Below, piece by piece: positions 7,240 to 14,454 of a stretch of DNA of 14,681 nt. The DNA is taken from assembly GCA_044356865.1 (NCBI GenBank), contig JBIKVN010000055.1, forward strand, positions 1 through 14,681, read 5' to 3'. The position numbers and the translations under genes were made by a program. Source of the DNA: JBEIUL01 sp044356865 (GTDB taxonomy: Bacteria; Planctomycetota; Phycisphaerae; Phycisphaerales; SM1A02). The stretch's first letter is position 1. The number at the start of each line of letters is the position of its first letter. The notes under the pieces are model-generated. The model made no database searches, was not told the DNA's origin, and saw nothing but the letters and a program-made list of their open reading frames with translations.

Positions 7240-7725
7240 ATGAACATTCTCGACATCCTCTCGCCCGAGGCCATCAAGGTGCCGCTCGCCGCGACGCACA
7301 AGCAAGCGGCGATCGACGAGCTGATCGACCTGCTCGCCGCCCGCGGCATCGTGACCGACGCGCCCTCGCTCAAGCGGGCGGTGTGGGAACGCGAGCAGCA
7401 GCGCTCGACGGGCATCGGCGAGGGGCTGGCCATTCCGCACGGGAAAAGCAGTTCCGCCCGGGCCCTGACCATGGCGATCGGGAAGCCCGCGCAGCCGCTC
7501 GAGTTCGGCTCGATCGACCGCAAGCCGGTGCAGATGATCATCCTGCTGGTCTCGCCCGCCGACAAGATCGCCGAGCACATCCAGGCCCTCGGCCGGGTGA
7601 GCAAGCTGATGACCAACGTGCAGTTCCGCGGCGCCTGCTACGCGGCGACCAGCGCCGACGAGGTCTATGGCCTGTTCCGCGCCGCCGAGAATCCGGCGGC
7701 GGCCGCCGCCTCGCGCGGGGCCTGA
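7240..7725 (+). CDS. PTS EIIA (fructose/nitrogen-type) domain protein, PtsN-like
   Basis: The 161-residue product is a single EIIA domain of the fructose/mannitol/Ntr type. The phospho-acceptor is His67 in STGIGEGLAIPHGK (56-69). RAVWEREQQRSTGIG, the FGSIDRKPVQMIILLVSP strand and HIQALGRVSKLM also fit the family. It ends in an Ala-rich tail encoded by a GC-only palindrome (7695-7710). No EIIB/EIIC permease, HPr or EI gene is nearby. A regulatory role like that of PtsN, or one in an incomplete phosphorelay, is therefore more likely than sugar transport; this is inference. The ATG at 7240 is preceded only by weak GGACCGG. The stop lies 9 bases from the stop of the convergent polyferredoxin gene, leaving no room for a separate terminator. 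Confidence 0.92.
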   Translation: MNILDILSPEAIKVPLAATHKQAAIDELIDLLAARGIVTDAPSLKRAVWEREQQRSTGIGEGLAIPHGKSSSARALTMAIGKPAQPLEFGSIDRKPVQMIILLVSPADKIAEHIQALGRVSKLMTNVQFRGACYAATSADEVYGLFRAAENPAAAAASRGA

Positions 7726-7734
7726 GCGTCGGAC

Positions 7735-9768
7735 TCACCGCGTGCGGGGGTTCGCCGCCGCTTCCGCTTCCCGTTCCATCACGGCCCGCTTGAGTTCCGC
7801 CGCGCCCTCCTCGGCCCGGTCGTGGGCCATGAGGAACTGGCCGAGCGTCTGGCGGATCCGCCACTGGCCCGGGGCGATTTCGAGCCCGCGCCGCAAGGCC
7901 CGCTCGGCATCGTCGAAGCGGCCGAGCTTCTCGAAGCCCAGCGCCAGCGCCTGCCACGCGAAGGGGTTCGCCGGCTCGATCTCGAGGGTCCGCTCGGTCA
8001 AGCGAACCCCTTCCTCGACCTCGGCGGTGTCGCCTTCCTCCATGAGGATGAGCGAGGCGCGACGAAGAAGCAGCAGCGAGTCCGGCCGGCGGGCCACCGC
8101 GGCCCGGGCCTCCTCGATGGCCTCGATCGAGAGGCCGGCCGACCGGAGGGCCAGCAGCCGCTCGTCCGCCAGGGCTTCCCACTCGGGATGGCCCCGAACG
8201 CACTCGGCGTAGAAAGCGAGCGACTCGGCCTCGGCGCCGCGAGCCCGCAGCACCCGGGCGATGCCCGCGGCCACGCCCTCGTCGAGGCCGTCCCGGGCGG
8301 CGATGCCACGGAGGAGCCACTCCGCCCGCTGGTACTGGCCCAGGATCGCCCGGAGTCGGGCCATCTGCACGTCGATCTCCCGCCGGTTCGGGCAGAACAG
8401 GGCGAGGCCGCCCTGTCCGATCGGGCGACCGACCGCGTAGAGATCGATCGCCAGTTCGGCCCGCCGGCGGGTCGACGGATCGGGCTCCATCGGAGTGGTG
8501 GAGAGATAGGACTCGGGCGGGATCTCGATGCCGCGATCGAGGTACCGGGCGGTCCAGAGCACCGCCTGCAAGAGGCCCGCCTGGGCCACGAGCATGAGGA
8601 TCGCCAGCGTCCCGAGCACCCACGCGGCTCCCGCCTTGGTGTGCCGGCCCCGCGCCGACAGCTGGATGTTCCGGAACCGCACGTTCGGCTCGCGCAGGAC
8701 CCGCCAGGACTTCCACGCGAGGAAGGTCACGATGGCCGCAATCCCGCTGGCGAAGAGCAGCGGAATCACCCCATAGGCACCGCGCACCGCGAGAAAGGTC
8801 CCCACGCCGACCGCGAGGAAGGCGATCTCCTCGCCGCGCGACAGGTCGTAGTTCCGGGCCGCCGGCTTCCGCCCCTGCCGCACCGTCCGGGCCGCCGCGG
8901 GCCGGGTGAAGCCGAAACTCAGGGCCTCGTTCGGGCAGGTGCTGACGCAATCCATGCACTTCATGCAGCCGGGATCGACGACCATCCCGTAGTCCCGGAC
9001 CTCCTCGTGCACCCGCACGTTGCTCGTGCAGACCGCGGTGCAGTGGCCGCAGCCCTCGCAGGAATCGTTCACCACGATGCGGCCGGGCGCGATCTCGTCG
9101 AGCGGGGCGAAGAAGCCGCCGTACGGGCAGGCGTAGGTGCAGTAGCCCTTCGCCCCGAGGAAATAGACGCAAAGGAAGCCGCAGGCGAAGAGGAACGGGA
9201 TCGCCACGAGCAGGCCGGGAAAGCTCTGCCAGAAGTTCTCGACGAGCACCGGCCCGGCGGTGAACCCCTCCCAGGTCGCGGGCCACGCGACCTCGGGCCG
9301 GAGGTACGGGGCGATCGCCACGCGGTAGAACGGCGGCCACGCGAACATGTAGAGGGCCAGGCCGAGCGGCACCAGCATCAGGTACCGGGCCCGGAACGGC
9401 TTCGGGCGGATCCCGAACTTCTTGAGCAGCCAGAGCGAGCCGTCCTGCAGGGCGACCACATGGCAGCCCCAGCCGCAGAACCAGCGGCCGAGGATCGCCG
9501 TCGAGAGGAGGGCCACCGCGAAGAAGACCGCCCCGACGGTGATGATGCCTTCCTTGGCGGTCTCCAGCGCCTCGCTCGGCTCGATCGGGGCCAGCGTGAC
9601 GCCCATGGCCAGCCACTGCACGATGTGCAGCAGCATGAAGACGTTGACCGCGACCAGCACCCACAGCCGGCGGCGAGGCAGCCTCGTGCGCGGCGGCTTC
9701 GGGGGGGCAAGCACCTGGAGCGGAATCCGAACCGGCGAGGCGGATTCGGCGTCGGGACGGCAGGACAT
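7735..9768 (-). CDS. Membrane polyferredoxin (NapH/NosR-like) fused to a C-terminal TPR domain
   Basis: The 677-residue product joins an electron-transfer membrane module to a tetratricopeptide module. Membrane segments lie near 35-57, 75-95, 130-148 and 184-205, with more near 315-352 and 380-405. Two membrane-proximal motifs, FCGWGC (97-102) and CTYACP (210-215), are typical of the NapH/NosR/YccM group. Two ferredoxin clusters follow: CEGCGHCTAVC (237-247) and CMKCMDCVSTCP (268-279). From about 470 to 665 there are TPR-like helical pairs (for example NPFAWQALALGFEKLGRFDDAERALRRGLEIAP). There is no FMN-binding domain as in NosR. It probably moves electrons between quinol or redox partners at the membrane, with the TPR part docking a partner; partner and substrate are unknown. 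The ATG at 9766-9768 lies 7 bases after a TACACT box with no ribosome site, suggesting a leaderless mRNA. Confidence 0.87.
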   Translation of the reverse strand: MSCRPDAESASPVRIPLQVLAPPKPPRTRLPRRRLWVLVAVNVFMLLHIVQWLAMGVTLAPIEPSEALETAKEGIITVGAVFFAVALLSTAILGRWFCGWGCHVVALQDGSLWLLKKFGIRPKPFRARYLMLVPLGLALYMFAWPPFYRVAIAPYLRPEVAWPATWEGFTAGPVLVENFWQSFPGLLVAIPFLFACGFLCVYFLGAKGYCTYACPYGGFFAPLDEIAPGRIVVNDSCEGCGHCTAVCTSNVRVHEEVRDYGMVVDPGCMKCMDCVSTCPNEALSFGFTRPAAARTVRQGRKPAARNYDLSRGEEIAFLAVGVGTFLAVRGAYGVIPLLFASGIAAIVTFLAWKSWRVLREPNVRFRNIQLSARGRHTKAGAAWVLGTLAILMLVAQAGLLQAVLWTARYLDRGIEIPPESYLSTTPMEPDPSTRRRAELAIDLYAVGRPIGQGGLALFCPNRREIDVQMARLRAILGQYQRAEWLLRGIAARDGLDEGVAAGIARVLRARGAEAESLAFYAECVRGHPEWEALADERLLALRSAGLSIEAIEEARAAVARRPDSLLLLRRASLILMEEGDTAEVEEGVRLTERTLEIEPANPFAWQALALGFEKLGRFDDAERALRRGLEIAPGQWRIRQTLGQFLMAHDRAEEGAAELKRAVMEREAEAAANPRTR

Positions 9769-9775
9769 CGGCGGC

Positions 9776-9786
9776 AGTGTAAGGAG
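9776..9786 (-). promoter_or_regulatory. Promoter element CTCC-T-TACACT for the polyferredoxin gene
   Basis: On the minus strand CTCCTTACACT ends 7 bases before the ATG of the polyferredoxin-TPR gene. With TACACT (9776-9781) as the -10 box, transcription would start at or next to the ATG. It is the left arm of an inverted repeat whose right arm is the dnaJ-like promoter (9 of 11 positions match). No -35 resembling TTGACA is visible. Confidence 0.5.
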
Positions 9787-9799
9787 TCGGGGCGACCGG

Positions 9800-9810
9800 C
9801 TCCGTATACT
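9800..9810 (+). promoter_or_regulatory. Promoter element CTCC-G-TATACT for the dnaJ-like gene
   Basis: CTCCGTATACT on the plus strand places a good -10 box, TATACT (9805-9810), 14 bases before the dnaJ-like ATG, giving a leader of only about 8 bases. There is no Shine-Dalgarno sequence in TCGCCCCTCGCGCC. It mirrors the element at 9776-9786 across a 13-base spacer, so the 56-base gap is a compact two-way promoter. Confidence 0.55.
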
Positions 9811-9824
9811 TCGCCCCTCGCGCC

Positions 9825-10784
9825 ATGCCCCGCGACCACTACGAGATTCTCGGCGTCTCCCGATCGGCTTCGGAGGACGAGATCAAGACGGCGCACCGGA
9901 AGCTCGTCCGGAAACTGCATCCCGACGTGAACAAGGCCCCCGACGCGAGCGCGAAGTTCGCCGAGGTGCAGGAGGCCTACGACGTGCTCTCCGACGCGGG
10001 CAAGCGAAAGGCCTACGACCAGTACGGCCATGCGGGCGTCGCGGCGGGCGGACCGGGCGGCGGCGGGACCCGGCGCGGCGACGGCGGCGCGAGCTGGGGC
10101 GAGGTCGATCCCGAGTCGTTCGATTCGATCTTCGGCGATCTCTTCGGCGGCAGTCGCGGCGGCCGCGGGCCGCGCGGTCCGCGGGCGGGCCGCGGCGACC
10201 GGGGCATGCCGCCGATGCCCGGCGAGGACCTTGATCTCGAGATCGCCGTGCCGTTCAACACCGCCGCGATGGGCGGCACGCAGGGCATCGGCTACACCGG
10301 TCCGGACGGGATCCGCGAGACCGTCGACCTCAAGATTCCCAAGGGTTTCCCCGACGGCGGTCGCCTGCGGATCAAGGAGAAGGGTCAAGGCGGCCAGTTC
10401 GGCGGCCCGCCCGGCGACCTGATCGTGACGATCAAGATCGCTCCCCATCCCTGGTTCGTCCGCGACGGTCTCGACCTCTCGATCGAGGTGCCGATCACCT
10501 TCGTCGAAGCCGCGCTCGGCACCGTCGTCGAGTTGCCGCTGCTCGAGGGCACGGTGAAGTTGAAGGTCCCGCCGGGCACCTCGAGCGGGGCGAAACTGCG
10601 GGCCAAGGGCAAGGGCATCGTGAACGCGGCGGGCGAGTCGGGCGACTACTACGCGGTGCTGAAGACGGTGGCCGACGTGAAGGCCCTCGACGACGACGAT
10701 CGGGCGGCCCTCGGACGGATGGGCTCGAAACTGGCCGACCCGAGGGCGACGATGGCGTGGGCTCGGGACCTGCCGCGATCCTGA
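9825..10784 (+). CDS. J-domain co-chaperone, class B (CbpA/DnaJ-like without zinc finger)
   Basis: J-proteins deliver clients to DnaK (Hsp70) and stimulate its ATPase. The 319-residue product has an N-terminal J domain (about 4-68) with HPD at 32-34 and YDVLSDAGKRKAYDQYG at 52-68. A Gly-rich linker (about 70-125, with SIFGDLFGG) follows, then the two beta-barrel client-binding domains (about 135-285; VDLKIPKGFPDGGRLRIKEKGQGG and HPWFVRDGLDLSIEVPITFVEAALG are typical). The four CxxCxGxG repeats of class A DnaJ are absent, so it is closer in layout to CbpA (about 306 residues) than to DnaJ. No dnaK or grpE is present in the window. It is first in a plus-strand unit and diverges from the polyferredoxin gene. 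Confidence 0.93.
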   Translation: MPRDHYEILGVSRSASEDEIKTAHRKLVRKLHPDVNKAPDASAKFAEVQEAYDVLSDAGKRKAYDQYGHAGVAAGGPGGGGTRRGDGGASWGEVDPESFDSIFGDLFGGSRGGRGPRGPRAGRGDRGMPPMPGEDLDLEIAVPFNTAAMGGTQGIGYTGPDGIRETVDLKIPKGFPDGGRLRIKEKGQGGQFGGPPGDLIVTIKIAPHPWFVRDGLDLSIEVPITFVEAALGTVVELPLLEGTVKLKVPPGTSSGAKLRAKGKGIVNAAGESGDYYAVLKTVADVKALDDDDRAALGRMGSKLADPRATMAWARDLPRS

Positions 10785-10832
10785 GCGGGGAAAGGCGACA
10801 CTCCCCCCAAACATTCTCCCGGGGAAACGCCG

Positions 10833-11744
10833 ATGTCCAAACGACCCTCGATGCCGGCGACTTCCGGTCCATTCTCGCCCGACGATCCGCCCGTGACCCG
10901 GGTGGTGGTCACCCCGGACCACGCCGCCCCCGCCGGAGTTTCGGGGCGGTGCGGCTGGGGCGCGGCGGCGCTGGCCGCTTTCGCGCTGGTCTGGTTGGGC
11001 GGCCACCTCGGCGAGACCCGGTTCGCGACCTTGGTGGCCGGCGACGGATTGCGGGTTTCCGACGACTTCGGACTGGCGAGCGGCGTCCGGGCGCTCGTGG
11101 CGGTGCCGGGGGCGATGATGGACCTCGCCCGGCTCGATCCGGCTGGCTTCGGGCTCGGTTTCCTGCTGGTGATCATCCCCGTGGCCGGACTGGTCGCGGC
11201 GCGTCCCGAGAGCGAGCGATCGGCGGGAACGACAGCGCTGGCCGCGGCCGGGGCCGGCACCGCGCTCGTGGCCTTCCTGGGAATCCTGCTCTGGCTCGGC
11301 GGCACGACCCGGGGCGACGCCCTGGCGTCCGGGTTGCTCGACGCGAAGCAATTCCCCGGGTGGATCGAGCGAATCGAAAGGCTCGCGGGTCTCGACTGGA
11401 TGCTGTTTCTCGCGAGCGTGGCCTGGACGGCCCTCGCCTTCCGCCTGCCGCTTCCCCGCTGGGCGACCGTCGGCACCGGCACCGCCGGATTGCTCGCCGC
11501 GTTCGCGTGCTGGTACGGCGGCTCGGGAACGCTCGGGGCGATCGAGCAGTTCGGGCGGCCACGACCCATGGTCTTCGCCGGCACGAGCGACGCGGCCCGC
11601 GAGCCGATGGTCGGGACGATCGGCGGACGGCCGGTCGCCATGGGCGGAGGCGAGTTCCCCGGCCTGCACACCCTCGGCGAGAATCGCCTGGCGCTCTCGG
11701 CGCCGCAATCGCTGCGGATGTTCCTGACGCCGCCGGTCGAGTGA
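10833..11744 (+). CDS. Uncharacterised multi-pass membrane protein
   Basis: I do not recognise this 303-residue protein. A polar, Pro-rich N-terminus of about 38 residues precedes about five hydrophobic segments (near 41-58, 104-123, 132-156, 188-204 and 209-228). The C-terminal 70 or so residues are soluble and Gly-rich, with GTIGGRPVAMGGGEFPG near 261-277. There is no catalytic motif I can name. The ATG at 10833 is preceded by GGGGAAACGCCG, a weak ribosome site. Codon and GC use match the neighbours, and the frame is open and hydrophobic throughout, which supports a real gene. It lies 48 bases after the dnaJ-like gene, so it may be co-transcribed, and ends 4 bases from the convergent PH-domain gene. 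Confidence 0.78.
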   Translation: MSKRPSMPATSGPFSPDDPPVTRVVVTPDHAAPAGVSGRCGWGAAALAAFALVWLGGHLGETRFATLVAGDGLRVSDDFGLASGVRALVAVPGAMMDLARLDPAGFGLGFLLVIIPVAGLVAARPESERSAGTTALAAAGAGTALVAFLGILLWLGGTTRGDALASGLLDAKQFPGWIERIERLAGLDWMLFLASVAWTALAFRLPLPRWATVGTGTAGLLAAFACWYGGSGTLGAIEQFGRPRPMVFAGTSDAAREPMVGTIGGRPVAMGGGEFPGLHTLGENRLALSAPQSLRMFLTPPVE

Positions 11745-11748
11745 GCCG

Positions 11749-12297
11749 TCAGCGTCGCCCGTAGCGGGATCGGGCCTCGCCCACCGCCCGCCGGGCCGCG
11801 TCCGGCCGGGCCACCCATTCCCAGGCGATGCCGGGGCCGCGCTCGCGGTCGAGCAGGACCGTGCCCGCCCCGACAAACCGCTCGGGCGTGTTGCGGAAGA
11901 CGCCGGGCGGGGCGAGCTCGGACAGCGGAATCTCCCGCGTCGAGACCCGCCCCACGCCGCCGCGACGCAGCACGCGGCGGTCGGTGAGCACGTAGAGCCG
12001 GCCCGTCCACTCGGCCAGTTGCCAGCCGAGGCGGATCGAGGCGAGCAGCGTGCCGAGCAGCAGGACATGGTCGTCGCGCCACGGGATCCACGCGAAGCGG
12101 CGGTCGAGCCACGCGAGGGAGAGGCTGAGCACCGCGATCCAGAGGATCGAGACCAGCGGCCCGAGCGGCACGAAGAGCGGGCTTGGCCGCAGCACCAGCA
12201 GGATCGTCTCGCCGGGTGCGAGCGACTCGGCCAAGTCGCCTTCGACGGCCGGCGCCGGCGCCGCGGTCGCGGCGGCCATCCGCCGCGCGGGGCTCAC
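11749..12297 (-). CDS. Small membrane protein with bacterial PH-like domain
   Basis: The 182-residue product starts at a GTG (12295-12297) that overlaps the hpt stop as GTGA and has AAGGAG (12306-12311) 8 bases upstream. An internal ATG six codons later is the alternative. After a short cytoplasmic N-terminus (ESLAPGETILLVLRPSP) come two probable membrane helices (about 41-63 and 75-92). GRLYVLTDRRVLRRGGVGRVSTREIPLSEL (99-128) then resembles the YxlTdrRvi...G block of bacterial PH-domain (bPH_2, YdbS-like) proteins. These proteins are small membrane-anchored domains of mostly unknown function. The C-terminal part (VLLDRERGPGIAWEWVARPDA) fits the end of the fold. It is last in the gatB-hpt unit, and nothing in the sequence links its role to them. 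Confidence 0.78.
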   Translation of the reverse strand: MSPARRMAAATAAPAPAVEGDLAESLAPGETILLVLRPSPLFVPLGPLVSILWIAVLSLSLAWLDRRFAWIPWRDDHVLLLGTLLASIRLGWQLAEWTGRLYVLTDRRVLRRGGVGRVSTREIPLSELAPPGVFRNTPERFVGAGTVLLDRERGPGIAWEWVARPDAARRAVGEARSRYGRR

Positions 12298-12881
12298 CGC
12301 GCCGACTCCTTCAGCGAGCCGATGTACGGCAGGTTGCGGTAGTAGCCGTCGTAGTCGAGGCCGTAGCCGACCACGAACTCGTCGGGGATGTCGAAGCCGA
12401 CGTACTCGCAGGGAATGTCGCTTGCCGCGGGGATCGGCTTGCGGAGCAGCACCGCGCACCGCAGCGAGCGCGGGCCGCGCCGCTCGATCTCGCCGCGCAA
12501 GAGCCGCAGCGTCTGTCCCGAGTCGAGGATGTCGTCGATCACCAGCACGTGCCGCCCGGTGAGCTCGCCGGGCAGCATGCCGACCAGGGCGGCCCCCTTG
12601 CTCGCGGTCGACTGGCCGGGATAGCTCGATACCGTCACCACGTTCACGCGGATCCGCTGCGGAAGGTGCCGGACGAGGTCGGCGAGGAACATGAACGCCC
12701 CGGTCATCACCGGCACCACGACGAGGCCCCCCTCGCGGTCGACGTTCGCGTAGTCGCGGCTGATGAGGGCCGCCAGCTCGGCGACCCGGCGCTGGATCGC
12801 CTCGCTCGAGACGACGGTGCGGGCGAGGTCGGCGTCCATCGCGTTCGGGACGGGCGCTGGAACAGGGGCGGGTTCAGGCAT
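12294..12881 (-). CDS. hpt: Hypoxanthine (guanine) phosphoribosyltransferase
   Basis: Hpt salvages purines by joining hypoxanthine or guanine to PRPP to give IMP or GMP in the cytoplasm. The 195-residue product shows the PRPP-binding signature VLVIDDILDSGQTL (112-125), PVMTGAFMFLADLVRHL (57-73), the flexible-loop block VTVSSYPGQSTASKG (82-96) and the purine-site region VGFDIPDEFVVGYGLDYDGYYRNLPYIG (161-188). The first 14 residues are Pro-rich (PEPAPVPAPVP) and outside the usual family start. A second ATG at 12837-12839 would remove them; neither start has a clear ribosome site. The upstream ATG overlaps the gatB stop by 8 bases, which favours coupled translation from it. Confidence 0.95.
   Translation of the reverse strand: MPEPAPVPAPVPNAMDADLARTVVSSEAIQRRVAELAALISRDYANVDREGGLVVVPVMTGAFMFLADLVRHLPQRIRVNVVTVSSYPGQSTASKGAALVGMLPGELTGRHVLVIDDILDSGQTLRLLRGEIERRGPRSLRCAVLLRKPIPAASDIPCEYVGFDIPDEFVVGYGLDYDGYYRNLPYIGSLKESAR
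12306..12311 (-). promoter_or_regulatory. Ribosome binding site deciding the PH-protein start
   Basis: AAGGAG lies inside the end of hpt, 8 bases before the GTG at 12297. This spacing favours the GTG over the ATG at 12279. Confidence 0.65.
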
Positions 12882-14430
12882 CGGGAAGTCCCAGGGCCGC
12901 GCGGATCCGCTTCGGCAACTCCTTCGCGTCGGCCGTGCCGCCCGAGAGTTTCATCGCGGCGCCGACGATCCGCCCGACCGCCGCGGCCTTGCCGGCCTTG
13001 AGGTCGGCGACCGACTGCGGGTTCTGCTCGATCGCGGCCGCGACCCACGCGTCGATCGCCGCGTCGTCGCGGACCTGCAGCAGCCCGAGCCGCTCGGCGG
13101 TCGCCTGCGGGTCGCCGCCGCGCGAGCCCGCCGTCAACTCGGCCAGCAGCGGGTCGACGGCCTGGGCGCCGATCGTGCCCTTCTCGCGCAAGGCCAGGAT
13201 CGCCGCGATCTGCCCCGCGGAGAGCCCGAGCCCGGCGATCTCGACGCCAAGCTCGTTGGCCCGCTTGGCGATGTTGTTCAGCATGAGCTTGCCCGCCGCG
13301 AACCCCGCGTCGCGGGCCGATCCGAACGCCCCGCCCGCGGCCGCCGCGAGCGCCGCCTCGTCGAACAGCAGGCACGCGTCGCGCTCGTCTGTCAGGGCGA
13401 GGGCGTCTTTCGCGGGCAGGCCGAAGTCGGCGGCGTAGCGGGCTCTTCGCGCGATCGGCAGCTCGGGCAGCGTCGCCCGCACCGATTCCCGCCACGCGTC
13501 GTCGACGACCACCGGCACCAGGTCGGGGTCGGGGAAGTAGCGGTAGTCGTGGGCGTCTTCCTTCTCGCGCTGCAGCACGGTGCGCATCGCGACGTCGTCC
13601 CAGCCGCGGGTGCTCTTCATGCCGCGGCCCATCACGCGGCCGGTCGCCTGCCACTCGTCGACCTGCCGCCTCGCCTCGTGCTCGATCGCGCCCTTGACGG
13701 CGCGGAACGAGTTGAGGTTCTTGATCTCGACGATCGGCGTGCGGAACTCGTGGCCGTCGGTGGTCGCGATGACCACGTTCACATTCGGCTCGAACCGCAT
13801 GTGGCCGCGCTGCATGATGCCTTCGGTCACCCCGAGGAAGCGGCAGATGTTCCGCAGCTCGCGGGCGAAGGCGACGACCTCGTCGGAACTCGTGAAGTCG
13901 GGGGCGGTGACGATCTCGAGCAGCGGCGTCCCGGCGCGGTTGAGGTCGACGAGCGACCCGGGGTACTCGCCGCCGCCGGGCAGCTCGTGGCCGAGCTTGC
14001 CGGTGTCCTCCTCGAGGTGGGCGCGGATGATCCCGATCCGCCTCGTCGAGCCGTCGGGCAGCGGCAGGTCGACCGCGCCGTCGCCGCAGAGCGGCAGGTC
14101 GTACTGCGAGATCTGGTAGCCCTTCGGGAGGTCGGGGTAGAAGTAGTTCTTCCGGTCCCACTTCGAGAAGCGGGCGATCTGGCAGTTCAGGGCGAGACCG
14201 ACCATCATCGCCATCTCGACCGCCCGCCGGTTCATGACCGGCAGCGACCCGGGCAGCGCGGCGACGACGGCGTCAACCAGCGAGTTCGGCTCGGCGTCGA
14301 AACTCGCCGGCTCGGCGGCATTCGCGACCCGCGTCCACATCTTGGTGCGGGTCGCGAGTTCGACATGGATCTCGAGCCCGACGATGAGCCGGGTCGAGAC
14401 GATGTCCGCGCGCGGGTGGACGGCCGGCAT
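12874..14430 (-). CDS. gatB: Asp-tRNA(Asn)/Glu-tRNA(Gln) amidotransferase subunit B
   Basis: GatB is the tRNA-binding kinase/transamidase partner in GatCAB, which converts mischarged Glu-tRNA(Gln) or Asp-tRNA(Asn) to the amide form. The 518-residue product has IVGLEIHVELAT (16-27), WDRKNYFYPDLPKGYQISQY (91-110), LEEDTGKL (139-146), LVDLNRAGTPLLEIVTAPD (160-178), EIKNLNSFRAVKGAIEHE (235-252), STRGWDD (273-279) and EDAHDYRYFPDPDL (291-304). A YqeY-like tail domain follows (about 360-515; KLMLNNIAKR). The usual GSMRCDxNxS block reads GHMRFEPNVNV here. The ATG at 14428-14430 gives a family-like N-terminus; the frame is open further upstream, but that region overlaps a divergent gene. gatA and gatC are not in the window, so the complex must be encoded in parts. 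Confidence 0.96.
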   Translation of the reverse strand: MPAVHPRADIVSTRLIVGLEIHVELATRTKMWTRVANAAEPASFDAEPNSLVDAVVAALPGSLPVMNRRAVEMAMMVGLALNCQIARFSKWDRKNYFYPDLPKGYQISQYDLPLCGDGAVDLPLPDGSTRRIGIIRAHLEEDTGKLGHELPGGGEYPGSLVDLNRAGTPLLEIVTAPDFTSSDEVVAFARELRNICRFLGVTEGIMQRGHMRFEPNVNVVIATTDGHEFRTPIVEIKNLNSFRAVKGAIEHEARRQVDEWQATGRVMGRGMKSTRGWDDVAMRTVLQREKEDAHDYRYFPDPDLVPVVVDDAWRESVRATLPELPIARRARYAADFGLPAKDALALTDERDACLLFDEAALAAAAGGAFGSARDAGFAAGKLMLNNIAKRANELGVEIAGLGLSAGQIAAILALREKGTIGAQAVDPLLAELTAGSRGGDPQATAERLGLLQVRDDAAIDAWVAAAIEQNPQSVADLKAGKAAAVGRIVGAAMKLSGGTADAKELPKRIRAALGLPDA

Positions 14431-14439
14431 GGGGAGGGC

Positions 14440-14450
14440 ATCATACGGAG
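14440..14450 (-). promoter_or_regulatory. Promoter element CTCC-G-TATGAT for gatB
   Basis: CTCCGTATGAT on the minus strand places TATGAT (14440-14445) 9 bases before the gatB ATG, so the mRNA would have almost no leader. No ribosome site precedes the ATG (GCCCTCCCC). The first eight bases equal those of the dnaJ-like promoter. The complement of its CTCC part doubles as the ribosome site of the divergent gene. Confidence 0.45.
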
Positions 14451-14454
14451 GCCG

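Noticed and set aside
7695..7710. 16-base perfect palindrome GGCGGCGGCCGCCGCC as a terminator
   Set aside because: It lies inside the Ala-rich tail of the PtsN-like gene, has no T-run after it, and repeated GCC/GCG alanine codons make such palindromes by chance.
10785..10832. Repeated CGGGGAAA in the gap after the dnaJ-like gene as a regulatory repeat
   Set aside because: Two 8-base copies in GC-rich DNA are weak evidence, and the second is better explained as part of a ribosome site.
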